Source: a virus. From it: a stretch of DNA of 30,857 nt. The stretch spans positions 1 to 30,857 of the IMG/VR virus record IMGVR_UViG_3300021197_000319; one strand, written 5' to 3'. The position numbers and the translations under genes were made by a program. Within the stretch, counting starts at the first letter, position 1, and every line of letters starts with the position of its first letter. The notes under the pieces were generated by a model, which did no database searches, was not told the origin of the DNA, and saw nothing but the letters and a program-made list of their open reading frames with translations. Below are positions 16,743 to 24,326 of this stretch, piece by piece.

Positions 16743-17306
16743 ATGGCAATAGAAGCATTAGGTGTTAACAACACCGATATGGAAATAAGAGGTGGTTTGC
16801 AGTATGTTGCAATTACTACTTGGGCAGATGCATCAGCAGTTACTTTTGATGATTCAGATGACCACGCAATAAGTGCTGTTGCAGGAATTTCTGATGCAAA
16901 GTTATTTGACCTAAAATTAGGTACAGGTTCTTTGACAACAGCAGGAACGAAAGAAGGTGGCACTATCGCTTTTGAGCATACAGTATCTTTCTATGTTCCT
17001 AACATGAGTTCTGCTCACATGAGAGCTTTAGAAAGCATGAAAGACACTAATTTAGCTGTGTTTGTAAAAGACCATAGTGGTCAGGCTTACTGCGTTGGCT
17101 ATCACTCAGCATTTGCTTTAGAAGATGATTATGCTAATCAGCAAGTAGTTTGCAGACTTTCATCTATCGAAGGTGGAACAGGTGCAGCACTAGGTGATGA
17201 GCATGGTGTTACTGTAACAATCACTTGTGTAGCTCACGAAATGCCTAGAGCATTTTCAGGTACATTTACTCCTGATAGTTCAGCAGGTACAGTTACAATA
17301 TCTTAA
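16743..17306 (+). CDS. Putative major tail (tube) protein
   Basis: 187 residues, beta-rich, between two terminators and with the same A-rich leader as the capsid gene. This suggests it is a high-copy structural protein. The middle reads VSFYVPNMSSAHMRALESMK, then VVCRLSSIEGGTGAALGDEH followed by VTVTITCVAHEMPRAF, close to tube proteins of Bacteroidetes phages. The rest of the tail genes lie upstream, so this gene being in the head block is odd. Alternatives are a capsid decoration protein. Confidence 0.55.
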   Translation: MAIEALGVNNTDMEIRGGLQYVAITTWADASAVTFDDSDDHAISAVAGISDAKLFDLKLGTGSLTTAGTKEGGTIAFEHTVSFYVPNMSSAHMRALESMKDTNLAVFVKDHSGQAYCVGYHSAFALEDDYANQQVVCRLSSIEGGTGAALGDEHGVTVTITCVAHEMPRAFSGTFTPDSSAGTVTIS

Positions 17307-17316
17307 TAATTAACTG

Positions 17317-17361
17317 AAAAGGATTGGGTTTGACATACTATTTGTCATTCCCCTCCTTTTT
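17317..17361 (+). terminator. Terminator-like hairpin before the portal operon
   Basis: AAAAGGA (17317-17323), GGG and TGACA pair with TGTCA, CCC and TCCTTTT (ending at 17360), forming a long stem interrupted by small internal loops. It is followed by T and A only. It ends 15 bases before the ATG at 17376 and separates the tube-like gene from the portal unit. Confidence 0.6.
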
Positions 17362-17363
17362 AT

Positions 17364-17371
17364 TATATTAG
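17364..17371 (+). promoter_or_regulatory. TATATTAG, -7-like element before 17376
   Basis: One mismatch from TAnnTTTG, with its final G 5 nt before the ATG at 17376, the same spacing as at 364, 2489 and 14241. It lies directly after the terminator-like hairpin, so the portal unit may start here with a leaderless transcript. No clear -33 TTTG. Confidence 0.35.
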
Positions 17372-17375
17372 CATT

Positions 17376-17573
17376 ATGTATAAAGCAAGACTTAAAAAAG
17401 GTGTTACTAGATTTGGTAAAGGTGGACTTCTTGTTGATTGGTCAAAAGCTACTCAAGAACAAATGAAGTTAGTTTACGAAATGGGAAGCGACCTTGTAAC
17501 AAAAGAAGAAGATGCAAAACCAAAGAAAAAGAAATCAAAAGCAAAAGAAAACAACTCCACAGATAAAGAGTAG
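17376..17573 (+). CDS. Small basic protein upstream of the portal
   Basis: 65 residues, beginning MYKARLKKGVTRFGKGGLLVDWSKAT and ending in a Lys/Glu-rich tail. The N-terminal half (residues 1-40) resembles small phage head-completion or capsid-associated proteins that I cannot name. The last 62 nt overlap the portal start at 17512 in another frame. The Lys-rich tail comes from a long A-rich stretch. Function unknown. Confidence 0.55.
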   Translation: MYKARLKKGVTRFGKGGLLVDWSKATQEQMKLVYEMGSDLVTKEEDAKPKKKKSKAKENNSTDKE

Positions 17574-18795
17574 TTTCGGAACTAAGTATGCTTTTGTAAA
17601 TCTATCAACTCCTGAAATAAACACAGAGGTTAAGGATTTAGACAGGTTAAGAGAACCTTATATTCCTTTTGGAAAGGACAATCTATTTCCTCAGTATTTA
17701 GCAGAGCTAAAAAGAAACTCATCTACGCATAGGTCTGTATTAGCACAAAAAACCACATTTACAACAGGTAGTGGATTTTTTACTACAAGTGAATCTCTAA
17801 AGAATTACATTGAAGATGTAAATGCTGATGGAGAAAGTTTGAAGGATGTGTTTAAGAAACTAGCTGATGATTACTTTACTTATGGTAATGCTTACCTAGA
17901 GGGTGTTGTTTATGATGGTGGTATCAACTTCTATCATAAAGATGCTTCAACAGCAAGAGTTAGTAAGAACAAGCAATCAGTTTGTTTTCATCCTGATTGG
18001 ACTAATTACAAAAAACATCCTGAAAAAAAGCAAGTAATTCCTGTATATCCTAGAATATCATCTAGTAGATTTATTATACATTACAAGGATTACGAAAGTA
18101 CATTTAGTTTTTATGGTTTACCTGACTATGTAGCATCACTTGAGCATATAGCGATTGACTACGAAATAGGAAAATATAACCATACAGCATTTAAAAATGG
18201 CTTCAGTCCATCAGCTATCGTTACTGTTAACGGAGATTTTGGTGAATCAGAAGCAGAGAAGTTTGTTGAAGCTGCTAAAGATACCTTAACAGGTAGTGGA
18301 AACAACTCAAAGATATTATTCTTAGTTAAGAATGGTGATGACAGTAGTGGAACTGATGTTCAAATCATTAATAACAAAGAAGATGGTGATTTCTTAGATT
18401 TACAGAAACTCACCGACCAAAACATTATTACTGCTCACAGATGGCAACCTGCCTTGAGTGGTATTGTTTCATCAGGTAAGATGAACAACACAGGAAGCGA
18501 GATTAGAATTGCTTATGAATTAGCAATGAGTACAGTAATTAAAGATACTACTAACATTCTTCTTGCACCTATTAAAAAGGTATTAAATAGAGAGTTAGGG
18601 TTTGATACACAAGATTTACAGGTAGTTTATGAACCACCAATCTCTTTCTTATCAGACTTAGACCCAAAACAAGTTCTTACTATCAATGAGCAGAGGTTAA
18701 TGCTTAACAAGGATTTACCAAACATTCCTGATGGAGAACTACTAATATCTGACAGACAAACAATAAGAGTAGAACGAAGCGAAACACAAGGGTAA
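17512..18795 (+). CDS. Phage portal protein
   Basis: 427 residues. The portal is the ring through which DNA enters and leaves the head. Supporting features are YIPFGKDNLFPQYLAELKRN near the start, then a core (LADDYFTYGNAYLEGVVYDG) typical of portal wings, then TSGNIL-type stem spacing around QPALSGIVSSGKMNNTG, and a C-terminal REL-type helix region. Start choice: ATG 17512 gives a basic, low-complexity leader (QNQRKRNQKQKK). No later ATG, GTG or TTG precedes the first conserved-looking block, so this start is kept despite the 62-nt overlap. Confidence 0.8.
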   Translation: MQNQRKRNQKQKKTTPQIKSSFGTKYAFVNLSTPEINTEVKDLDRLREPYIPFGKDNLFPQYLAELKRNSSTHRSVLAQKTTFTTGSGFFTTSESLKNYIEDVNADGESLKDVFKKLADDYFTYGNAYLEGVVYDGGINFYHKDASTARVSKNKQSVCFHPDWTNYKKHPEKKQVIPVYPRISSSRFIIHYKDYESTFSFYGLPDYVASLEHIAIDYEIGKYNHTAFKNGFSPSAIVTVNGDFGESEAEKFVEAAKDTLTGSGNNSKILFLVKNGDDSSGTDVQIINNKEDGDFLDLQKLTDQNIITAHRWQPALSGIVSSGKMNNTGSEIRIAYELAMSTVIKDTTNILLAPIKKVLNRELGFDTQDLQVVYEPPISFLSDLDPKQVLTINEQRLMLNKDLPNIPDGELLISDRQTIRVERSETQG

Positions 18796-18796
18796 T

Positions 18797-19330
18797 ATGG
18801 CAAATGTAAGACAATATGATAATTTAGTAACAGCATCAGAGGTTATATCCAAGTCCTTTACAAATCAAGCGACTGATTTATCTTTGATTAGTGATGAACT
18901 TATTACGATAGCTGAACTTGCTCACATCAAACCAATGTTAGGTTTAGATATGTATGAGGAACTTAAAACTCAAAACGATTCATCAGGAACTCTTACTACT
19001 GCCAACTCTGACCTACTAACACATTATCTTAAAGATGCTTTATGTTGGTATGTTAGATTTGAGGCTATGAACGAAATACAGTACAACACAACCTCAGCAG
19101 GTTTAGTTGTTAATGTTTCTGAGTTTAGCAGTCCTGCAAATGTAGAGCAGTTCAATCAAATGAAGTCTGACACTTTTAGAAAGGCACAAGTTCTTAGTGA
19201 TGATATGATTGCTTATATTACACATGAAGACCAAACAAATTCTTATCCATTGTACGGAAAAGATGGAGATAGCTCTATGCCTTACGATGGAGATGTAGCT
19301 AAAAAAATGAACGGAATAATTTTTTACTAA
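18797..19330 (+). CDS. Putative head-tail adaptor (head completion) protein
   Basis: 177 residues, one base after the portal stop region (TAATATG). It is helical, with an N-terminal segment (YDNLVTASEVISKSFTNQAT) and a core (TIAELAHIKPMLGLDMYEEL, then LTHYLKDALCWYVRFEAM) similar to a Bacteroidetes phage family (DUF6712-like in memory) that occupies the adaptor position after the portal. The position supports a neck role. Functional detail is inferred from gene order. Confidence 0.55.
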   Translation: MANVRQYDNLVTASEVISKSFTNQATDLSLISDELITIAELAHIKPMLGLDMYEELKTQNDSSGTLTTANSDLLTHYLKDALCWYVRFEAMNEIQYNTTSAGLVVNVSEFSSPANVEQFNQMKSDTFRKAQVLSDDMIAYITHEDQTNSYPLYGKDGDSSMPYDGDVAKKMNGIIFY

Positions 19331-20241
19331 TGGCAACAAATTTTCCAAAGAAAGGTGATGACAAAAAGATTTCTTTGCGTAACAGCGAGGAAAAGCAGTT
19401 CAGTTATGAGTTTGCTAAAAACCTAAAAGAGCAACAGCCAAAGATATGGAAGGCAGGAGGCAACATTAGAGGTAATGAGGCTTTTATGCTTTGGGGTAGA
19501 GCAAGAGATGGTCAAGATACTGAAGCTATAAGAGAGTGGATAAAAGAAAGAGAGAGTTGGGCAAAAAGACATTTTAGAGATGGGCAAAAGTTCAAAGGAG
19601 ATGTAGAGCCAAACCTCAGCAATGTAGCAGGTGTTGTTGCACAGATTAAATGGGGTGTAATAGGAAACTTAGGACAGCAGGGAATGAAAGATGTGATACT
19701 AGAGCTTACAAAGAAGCTAGAAGGTCGTAAAGAGCCTAAAAATGTATCTCCTACTGTAAAGAAAGGTCTTGAGGCTAAGGTTAAAGAACATAACGAAGAT
19801 GTTAAGGACTTAAAGGTAGATTGGAATCCAAGAGTTACTTACAAGAAGTTAGAGAAAGTATTTGACAGAGGCATCGGTGCTTATCGCACAAATAAAGAAT
19901 CGGTTAGACCCAACGTAAAATCTGAGGAACAATGGGCATACGCAAGAGTAAATTCTTTTCTTTTTGTTATGAGAAAGGGTCGCTTTCAAGGTGGTACTCA
20001 CGACACAGATTTACTACCAAAAGGACACCCTGTAAAGGAAAAGATGAAAGAAACAGAGAACGCAAGAAAAAACCCTAACTGTCCTGATGGATGGGAACAC
20101 CAAATGCCTGATGGCTCTTGGATGTGTGGTAAAGAACATGGTGGTGGTGGCTACAACAAAGTTGATGAAGAAAAACTTGTAAAGCTACTAAATATAATGA
20201 AAGAAGATTTAATAACAGAAATAAAATTAATTAAGAAATAA
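19330..20241 (+). CDS. Conserved phage protein with two domains, head-associated
   Basis: 303 residues. The N-terminal part (residues 25-130: IWKAGGNIRGNEAFMLWGRA, SNVAGVVAQIKWGVIGNLGQ) and the middle (175-235: YKKLEKVFDRGIGAYRTN, WAYARVNSFLFVMRKGRFQGG) match blocks I recall from phage structural genes next to protease and portal (DUF5824-like for the second). Residues 250-275 hold CPDGWEHQMPDGSWMCGKEH, a short Cys-containing motif that may bind metal. It begins by TAATG coupling. Exact role unknown. Confidence 0.6.
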   Translation: MATNFPKKGDDKKISLRNSEEKQFSYEFAKNLKEQQPKIWKAGGNIRGNEAFMLWGRARDGQDTEAIREWIKERESWAKRHFRDGQKFKGDVEPNLSNVAGVVAQIKWGVIGNLGQQGMKDVILELTKKLEGRKEPKNVSPTVKKGLEAKVKEHNEDVKDLKVDWNPRVTYKKLEKVFDRGIGAYRTNKESVRPNVKSEEQWAYARVNSFLFVMRKGRFQGGTHDTDLLPKGHPVKEKMKETENARKNPNCPDGWEHQMPDGSWMCGKEHGGGGYNKVDEEKLVKLLNIMKEDLITEIKLIKK

Positions 20242-20705
20242 TGGCAAGTACAGTAACAGCACAAACGCTTACAGTAGATATATCAGAAACTATTACATTA
20301 GGTGGAACTAATTATAGTAGCACAAAGTCATTAAGCATTGCTAATATAACAAGCATATTCAAAAGAGTGGTTACTTGCATAGCTAGTCAAACGACAACTA
20401 TTGCAACATTCAATGGTAATGTTTTTGCTTCAGCAAATGCTATTGATTTAGAAGATACAAAGTACATTAGAATTACTAATATGGATGATGCAAATCCTCT
20501 TGAGTTAGCTGTCGTAGGTGCAGCAACACTATATCAAGTTGTTTTGGCAGCAGGTGAATCTCATATATTAGGCTCTCCTGATGACTTAATGTTGGCAGAA
20601 GCAGACACAAGTCCTAGCTTTGGAACAATGGCTGATATAGCAAGTATTCAAGTGAATCCTGCTTCTAATGATGTTGATATAGAAATTTTTGTAGCAAGTA
20701 TATAA
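20241..20705 (+). CDS. Small beta-rich structural protein
   Basis: 154 residues with no charged clusters, a regular Ser/Thr/Val pattern (VTCIASQTTTIATFNGNVFA, YQVVLAAGESHILGSPDD) and no signal peptide or membrane segment. This composition fits a virion surface protein such as a decoration or fibre-support subunit. It is coupled to the upstream gene by TAATG and to the next by a 1-base gap. No family recognised. Confidence 0.6.
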   Translation: MASTVTAQTLTVDISETITLGGTNYSSTKSLSIANITSIFKRVVTCIASQTTTIATFNGNVFASANAIDLEDTKYIRITNMDDANPLELAVVGAATLYQVVLAAGESHILGSPDDLMLAEADTSPSFGTMADIASIQVNPASNDVDIEIFVASI

Positions 20706-20706
20706 T

Positions 20707-21315
20707 ATGGCAAGTAACGAACATAACAGTTTACCTAACGACCAACTTCATAATCCTAAAGATTTTAGTACAGCAAGTAACAATACTGTTCTTACTAAAA
20801 ATGGTTCAGGAAATATATCTTGGCAAGATGATAGGTTAAGAACAATGCAGCATATTAGAGTTGCAGGTTTTCTTTCAGGTGTTACTTCTACAAGTGAATT
20901 TGCACCTGTTTATGCAGGTGGTACAACTCACCAATTTACTACTGTTACTACTGACCCTACTGCTGATGCACAGGATGCTGTTGCACAAGCACAGCTATAT
21001 TGCACTAGAGCAGGTTTTGTAAATGCTTTTAATGGTGTTCTTGCTGCTACAAGTGGAAAGACAATAAACTTAAAAGTATATAAAGGCACTCCTGCTGATG
21101 CTAGTTCTGCTGCTATTAATTTAACTCAACTAGGTTCAACTGCTACTGAAGTAGGTGGTGGTAATACTAATGTTGATGTATTTGCAGCAGGTTCTTTAGG
21201 TTCTTCTGCAACATTTGCAGCAGGTGATGTAATAATTGTTACAATATCAGCAGGTAATACAGATTCTACTACTTGTAGATTTAACGGAACTTTAGAAATA
21301 GTTTACACAGAGTAA
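20707..21315 (+). CDS. Head-fibre or decoration-like protein
   Basis: 202 residues. The N-terminus SNEHNSLPNDQLHNPKDF with NTVLTKNGSGNISWQDD is a short motif (LHxPKx and an NGSGxxSW segment) seen at the start of many phage fibre and capsid-associated proteins. The C-terminal 120 residues are a compact beta region (TINLKVYKGTPADASSAAI, GDVIIVTISAGNTDST). Together with the preceding gene it closes the structural block. A role in attaching to the capsid is inferred. Confidence 0.55.
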   Translation: MASNEHNSLPNDQLHNPKDFSTASNNTVLTKNGSGNISWQDDRLRTMQHIRVAGFLSGVTSTSEFAPVYAGGTTHQFTTVTTDPTADAQDAVAQAQLYCTRAGFVNAFNGVLAATSGKTINLKVYKGTPADASSAAINLTQLGSTATEVGGGNTNVDVFAAGSLGSSATFAAGDVIIVTISAGNTDSTTCRFNGTLEIVYTE

Positions 21316-21686
21316 TGAAAAAGGGGTTGCAAAGAGTAAAAGATATTTTTTGGTATAGCGACAGCGAACCTAATGAAATAATGATTGCTCTTGCCATTAC
21401 TTTTGTCCTTCCTATAATGATATACAAAGACTTTTTAATACAGAATTGGGTGTTAGGAATCTTTGGTGTTTGTTCAGGAATCTTTCAGTTATATGCTTCT
21501 GCTTGGTGTGGATGCTTGAATAAAAGATTGGTTGCTGTTCAAATATCTTGTGTAGTATGCGTATCAACTTGTTTGAGTTTATTTACACAGGGGTTACTAG
21601 GGGGTAGCAAGTCTGCTTGGTTTATAATTTTAATACTTTCTGTTTGGAATATGATAAGAGTATTTAAACAAAAAATACTTCGATAA
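21315..21686 (+). CDS. Polytopic membrane protein at the start of the lysis region
   Basis: 123 residues with about four hydrophobic segments (roughly 22-38 ALAITFVLPIMIYKDF, 44-62, 74-92, 100-115) and a basic C-terminus (RVFKQKILR). Cysteines cluster in the middle. It could be a holin-like pore protein or a membrane modifier. It starts by TAATG overlap and precedes a coiled-coil membrane protein. No family recognised. Confidence 0.55.
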   Translation: MKKGLQRVKDIFWYSDSEPNEIMIALAITFVLPIMIYKDFLIQNWVLGIFGVCSGIFQLYASAWCGCLNKRLVAVQISCVVCVSTCLSLFTQGLLGGSKSAWFIILILSVWNMIRVFKQKILR

Positions 21687-22000
21687 TGGAAGCAATACAA
21701 CAGATATTAATTACATTAGCAGCAGTAGCAGGTTCTACTGCATTATGGAACTTTTTAAGTGAAAGAATAAAAGCCAAAACAGAGGCTCGTAAAGATGATT
21801 TAAGAAATGATGATGGTATGCAGTACAGAGATGATTTAAAGGATAGAGTTAGAAACTTAGAAAGTTTACTAGCCAAATCATCAGATGAAAAAGATGAGCT
21901 TAGAGATACTGTGTTAGAACTTACAAAACAAGTAAGTGAATTATCAGTTAAAGTTGAGTTCTTAGAAAAAGAAAACGAAAGACTTAAAAATTTAAGATAA
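21686..22000 (+). CDS. Single-pass membrane protein with long coiled coil
   Basis: 104 residues: an N-terminal hydrophobic helix (about 4-24, IQQILITLAAVAGSTALWNF) followed by a charged helix from 26 to the end, with strong heptads (LESLLAKSSDEKDELRDTVL). This layout resembles inner-membrane spanins or anchor proteins in lysis cassettes, but no signature is visible. It starts by TAATG and has 0-1 bases to the next gene. The antisense ORF at 21664-22188 is a shadow of these heptads. Confidence 0.5.
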   Translation: MEAIQQILITLAAVAGSTALWNFLSERIKAKTEARKDDLRNDDGMQYRDDLKDRVRNLESLLAKSSDEKDELRDTVLELTKQVSELSVKVEFLEKENERLKNLR

Positions 22001-22225
22001 ATGAACTGTAATTGTGAAAAAGCGTTGGCATCTTGTGATTGCCTTGTTGTTGAAAATGGTGGTGAAACTGCTGAAACTGTTGAGGTTGTAGATGCTGAAG
22101 TTATTTCAACAGGTCTTGATACTGTTCTTAATGATTTTTCAAGTTGGATAAATGACCTTGAAACTGATGAGCAACCTACCTGTAACATAGAAAATCCTGA
22201 AGATTGTGAAAATTGTGGTAGCTAA
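22001..22225 (+). CDS. Small acidic protein with cysteine pairs at both ends
   Basis: 74 residues, very acidic in the middle. Cysteines sit in two clusters: CxC at 3 and 5, CxC at 12 and 14 near the N-terminus, and C61, C69, C72 near the C-terminus. The pattern could bind metal or form disulfides. There is no signal peptide or membrane helix. It lies between two membrane proteins with minimal spacing. Function unknown. Confidence 0.5.
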   Translation: MNCNCEKALASCDCLVVENGGETAETVEVVDAEVISTGLDTVLNDFSSWINDLETDEQPTCNIENPEDCENCGS

Positions 22226-22452
22226 TGATACAAAAGGACTTAACATTATCCGTAGGTAATATAATTTGGATTGTAGGTATCATATTTACTATGGGAACTG
22301 CTTATAGTCAAATATCACATTTAGAAGAACATATTGTTATAGTTGAAAAGCGATTAGATAAAAAGATAAAACTTCTCAATGATTGTGATGATAGGATTGT
22401 AGAGTTAGAAAAAGAGTTAGCTACTTATAAAAATTGTAAACATCATAAATAA
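22225..22452 (+). CDS. Small membrane protein with coiled coil, possible spanin-type
   Basis: 75 residues. Residues about 11-30 (GNIIWIVGIIFTMGTAYSQI) form one hydrophobic segment, then a charged helical tail to the end (LEEHIVIVEKRLDKKIKL) with a terminal CKHHK. The placement right before the DUF5675 gene resembles that of an i-spanin, but no partner lipoprotein was found. TAATG links it to both neighbours. Confidence 0.45.
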   Translation: MIQKDLTLSVGNIIWIVGIIFTMGTAYSQISHLEEHIVIVEKRLDKKIKLLNDCDDRIVELEKELATYKNCKHHK

Positions 22453-22931
22453 TGGAATTAGTTGTATTAAGATACAATTTATCTTCGGATAGCACAAATG
22501 GTATGCTACTAGAGAAAAGTTGGATAGGCTATGATTTTCTTTGTTATACTCTTGAAGATGAATACAGAGATAAAAAGGTCAAAGGAGAAACAATGATACC
22601 TTATGGTAGGTATGAAATAAAGTTAAGAAAAGAGGGTGGATTTCATAAAAGATATATCGATAGATTTCCTGATATACATGATGGTATGTTGCATATCACT
22701 AATGTTCCTAACTTTGAGTATATTCTTATACATTGTGGAAATACTGATGAACATACTTCAGGTTGCTTACTTGTTGGCGACAGCCAAGAAAACAACGGAT
22801 TGATAACCGATGGATTTATAGGAAAATCTACACAAGCCTATAAAAGAATTTACAAGCATATATTAGAAGAACTACAAAAAGGAGAACAAGTTTTTATAGA
22901 ATATAAGCATATAAACGATTTTTTTAATTAA
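22452..22931 (+). CDS. DUF5675 protein, putative endolysin (L,D-transpeptidase-like fold)
   Basis: 159 residues. The layout matches DUF5675: N-terminal strand VVLRYNLSSDSTNGMLLEKS, the MIPYGRYEIKLRKEGG segment and the motif IHCGNTDEHTSGCLLVGD at 93-110, with His94, His101 and Cys105 in the places of an L,D-transpeptidase-like active site. DUF5675 genes are frequent at lysis positions in Bacteroidetes phages. Cell-wall cleavage is likely but not proven. It sits between small membrane proteins and the holin. Confidence 0.65.
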   Translation: MELVVLRYNLSSDSTNGMLLEKSWIGYDFLCYTLEDEYRDKKVKGETMIPYGRYEIKLRKEGGFHKRYIDRFPDIHDGMLHITNVPNFEYILIHCGNTDEHTSGCLLVGDSQENNGLITDGFIGKSTQAYKRIYKHILEELQKGEQVFIEYKHINDFFN

Positions 22932-23000
22932 CCCTTCACAAAGGGTTCACAAAGGGTAGTTTATACCCTATATAATAAAGATAAATATAAAGTTAAAGAT
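22931..23000 (+). repeat. Phased GGGT/ACCC array, copy B (upstream of holin)
   Basis: GGGT starts at 22943 and 22954 and inverted ACCC starts at 22965, each exactly 11 bp apart, followed by the AT-rich arm (TATATAATAAAG and repeated AAAGATAAGGATAAGG). Extra ACCCTT at 22931-22936 pairs with AAGGGT at 22941-22946 around CACA. The gap lies between two genes and the arm runs into the holin start at 23013, so it could be a promoter or operator instead of an origin. Confidence 0.6.
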
Positions 23001-23012
23001 AAGGATAAGGAT

Positions 23013-23402
23013 ATGAGTATTTTGGGTAAAATTTTTAGTAGTGGTGCAAAAGATTTAGTTGATAGTGTTGGAAATGCTATTGACAAGATGCACACATCAT
23101 CAGAGGAAAAAGAGCTTATAAAAGCTGAAATAAAAAAAACTATATTAGACTATGATTACAACATTCAAAAAGAAGTTACAAAGCGTTGGGAGGCAGATAT
23201 GCAGGGTAATTGGCTTACTAAATCCATTAGACCCTTATCACTCGCCTTTCTTTTACTCGTACTTACTGTGTTTACTCTTGTTGATTTTGGGTTCGTAGGA
23301 CTAGAAATCAAAGATTCTTGGGTAGATTTATGGCAACTTTTAAGTTTGACAGCCTTCGGTGCATACTTTGGAGGTAGGTCATACGAAAAAATTAAGAAAT
23401 GA
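23013..23402 (+). CDS. Holin of the 3TM family type
   Basis: 129 residues, like holins of the GTA/3TM group: a soluble helical N-terminus (about 1-65, with EEKELIKAEIKKTILDYDYN), then the conserved RP at 73-74 in SIRPLSLAFLLLVLTV, hydrophobic stretches at about 75-95 and 105-122 (LWQLLSLTAFGAYFGG), and a short basic tail. Holins form the membrane lesion that lets the endolysin out. ATG 23013 follows an ATAAGGATAAGGAT purine-rich leader. Good pattern fit; exact family by memory. Confidence 0.7.
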   Translation: MSILGKIFSSGAKDLVDSVGNAIDKMHTSSEEKELIKAEIKKTILDYDYNIQKEVTKRWEADMQGNWLTKSIRPLSLAFLLLVLTVFTLVDFGFVGLEIKDSWVDLWQLLSLTAFGAYFGGRSYEKIKK

Positions 23403-23443
23403 TTTGTTTTGTAGTTTTCTTTTTAGTAGTTTTATAAATCTTT

Positions 23444-23461
23444 ATATCCGTTCTAGGATAT
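23444..23461 (+). promoter_or_regulatory. Hairpin between holin and phosphoesterase
   Basis: ATATCC at 23444-23449 is the reverse complement of GGATAT at 23456-23461 with a 6-nt loop. It lies in the 136-base gap 3' of the holin. Role unknown. It may be a first element of the terminator region that ends at 23513. Confidence 0.3.
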
Positions 23462-23485
23462 TCTGTCTAGTGTTTAGTTAAATTT

Positions 23486-23513
23486 GGGGGTATTTGCATA
23501 CTCCCATTTTTTT
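23486..23513 (+). terminator. Strong intrinsic terminator
   Basis: GGGGGTAT (23486-23493) pairs with ATACTCCC (23498-23505; one G-T pair) around TTGC and is followed by A and seven T (23507-23513). It ends the lysis transcript and lies just before the phosphoesterase gene. A TTG start at 23494 for the next gene would fall in the loop, which is why ATG 23539 is preferred. Confidence 0.85.
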
Positions 23514-23538
23514 GTTTATATTGCGAAAAATTTTCATT

Positions 23539-24291
23539 ATGAAACAATTTAGACCTAGACTATCTAAAAAGGAATATGAAATAATACAGCAATATAGAAG
23601 TGGTAACGCTGTGGGTATCATTGGAGATACGCATGAGCCATTCTGCCACCCTGATTACAGGAATTTTTGCTATGAAGTATTTGATAGGTTTGGTGTTTCA
23701 CAAATTGTACATATTGGAGATGAAGTTGACAACGCAGCTCTATCGTATCACGAGAAAGTAATAGAGATGCCTAACGCAGAAAGCGAAGCAGAACAGGCAC
23801 AAAAAGCTATGGAGAAATGGTATGCTACCTTTCCTGATGTTAAGGTCTGTGTTGGTAATCATTCTGCACTACCATTTAGACAGGCAACAACAGCAGGTAT
23901 TCCTAAAAGGTTCTTGAAGTCTTATGAAGAAATATGGAACGCACCGAAAGGTTGGAAATGGGAACTGCAATGGGAGATTGATGGTGTTCTATATGAGCAT
24001 GGAACAGGAAGTAGTGGTGCTAGAGCAGCAGTTAATAGAGCAACTGCAAATAGACAATCAACTGTTATAGGTCATTGCCATTCCTTTGGTGGTGTAAACT
24101 ATATGGCTTCTCGTAGTGATTTAATCTTTGGAATGAATGTTGGCTGTGGCATTGATGTAGATGCTATGGCATTTTCTTATGGTAAAAACTTTCCTAAAAA
24201 GCCAACTCTTGGCTGTGGTGTAGTTCTTGATGGTGGCAAGACTGCACTATTTATACCTATGGATTTGGGTAGTAAAATTTCTCGTATCTAG
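23539..24291 (+). CDS. Calcineurin-like metallophosphoesterase
   Basis: 250 residues when started at ATG 23539 (the TTG at 23494 lies in a terminator loop). The two-metal signature is complete: D30-T-H32 in GDTHEP, G60-D61 in GDEVD, G106-N107-H108, H154 in YEHG and G178-H179-C180-H181. Enzymes of this fold act on phosphate esters of nucleotides, nucleic acids or proteins. The substrate here is unknown. It forms its own unit between a terminator and a new promoter. A TATATTG word precedes it by 16 nt. Confidence 0.85.
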   Translation: MKQFRPRLSKKEYEIIQQYRSGNAVGIIGDTHEPFCHPDYRNFCYEVFDRFGVSQIVHIGDEVDNAALSYHEKVIEMPNAESEAEQAQKAMEKWYATFPDVKVCVGNHSALPFRQATTAGIPKRFLKSYEEIWNAPKGWKWELQWEIDGVLYEHGTGSSGARAAVNRATANRQSTVIGHCHSFGGVNYMASRSDLIFGMNVGCGIDVDAMAFSYGKNFPKKPTLGCGVVLDGGKTALFIPMDLGSKISRI

Positions 24292-24326
24292 TAAAGCAAA
24301 CTTTTTTACATTTTTTTTACTTTTTG

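Noticed and set aside
17512-17573. Frameshift fusion of the small basic protein with the portal
   Set aside because: A +1 shift would be needed and no slippery site for it is seen; an independent ATG exists.
21664-22188. Antisense ORF of 174 residues over the coiled-coil membrane gene
   Set aside because: Ser/Phe-rich mirror of a Glu/Lys-rich coiled coil; no start signal.
23494-23541. TTG at 23494 as start of the metallophosphoesterase
   Set aside because: Lies in the loop of a strong terminator and adds a residue run that does not fit the family; ATG 23539 is better placed.
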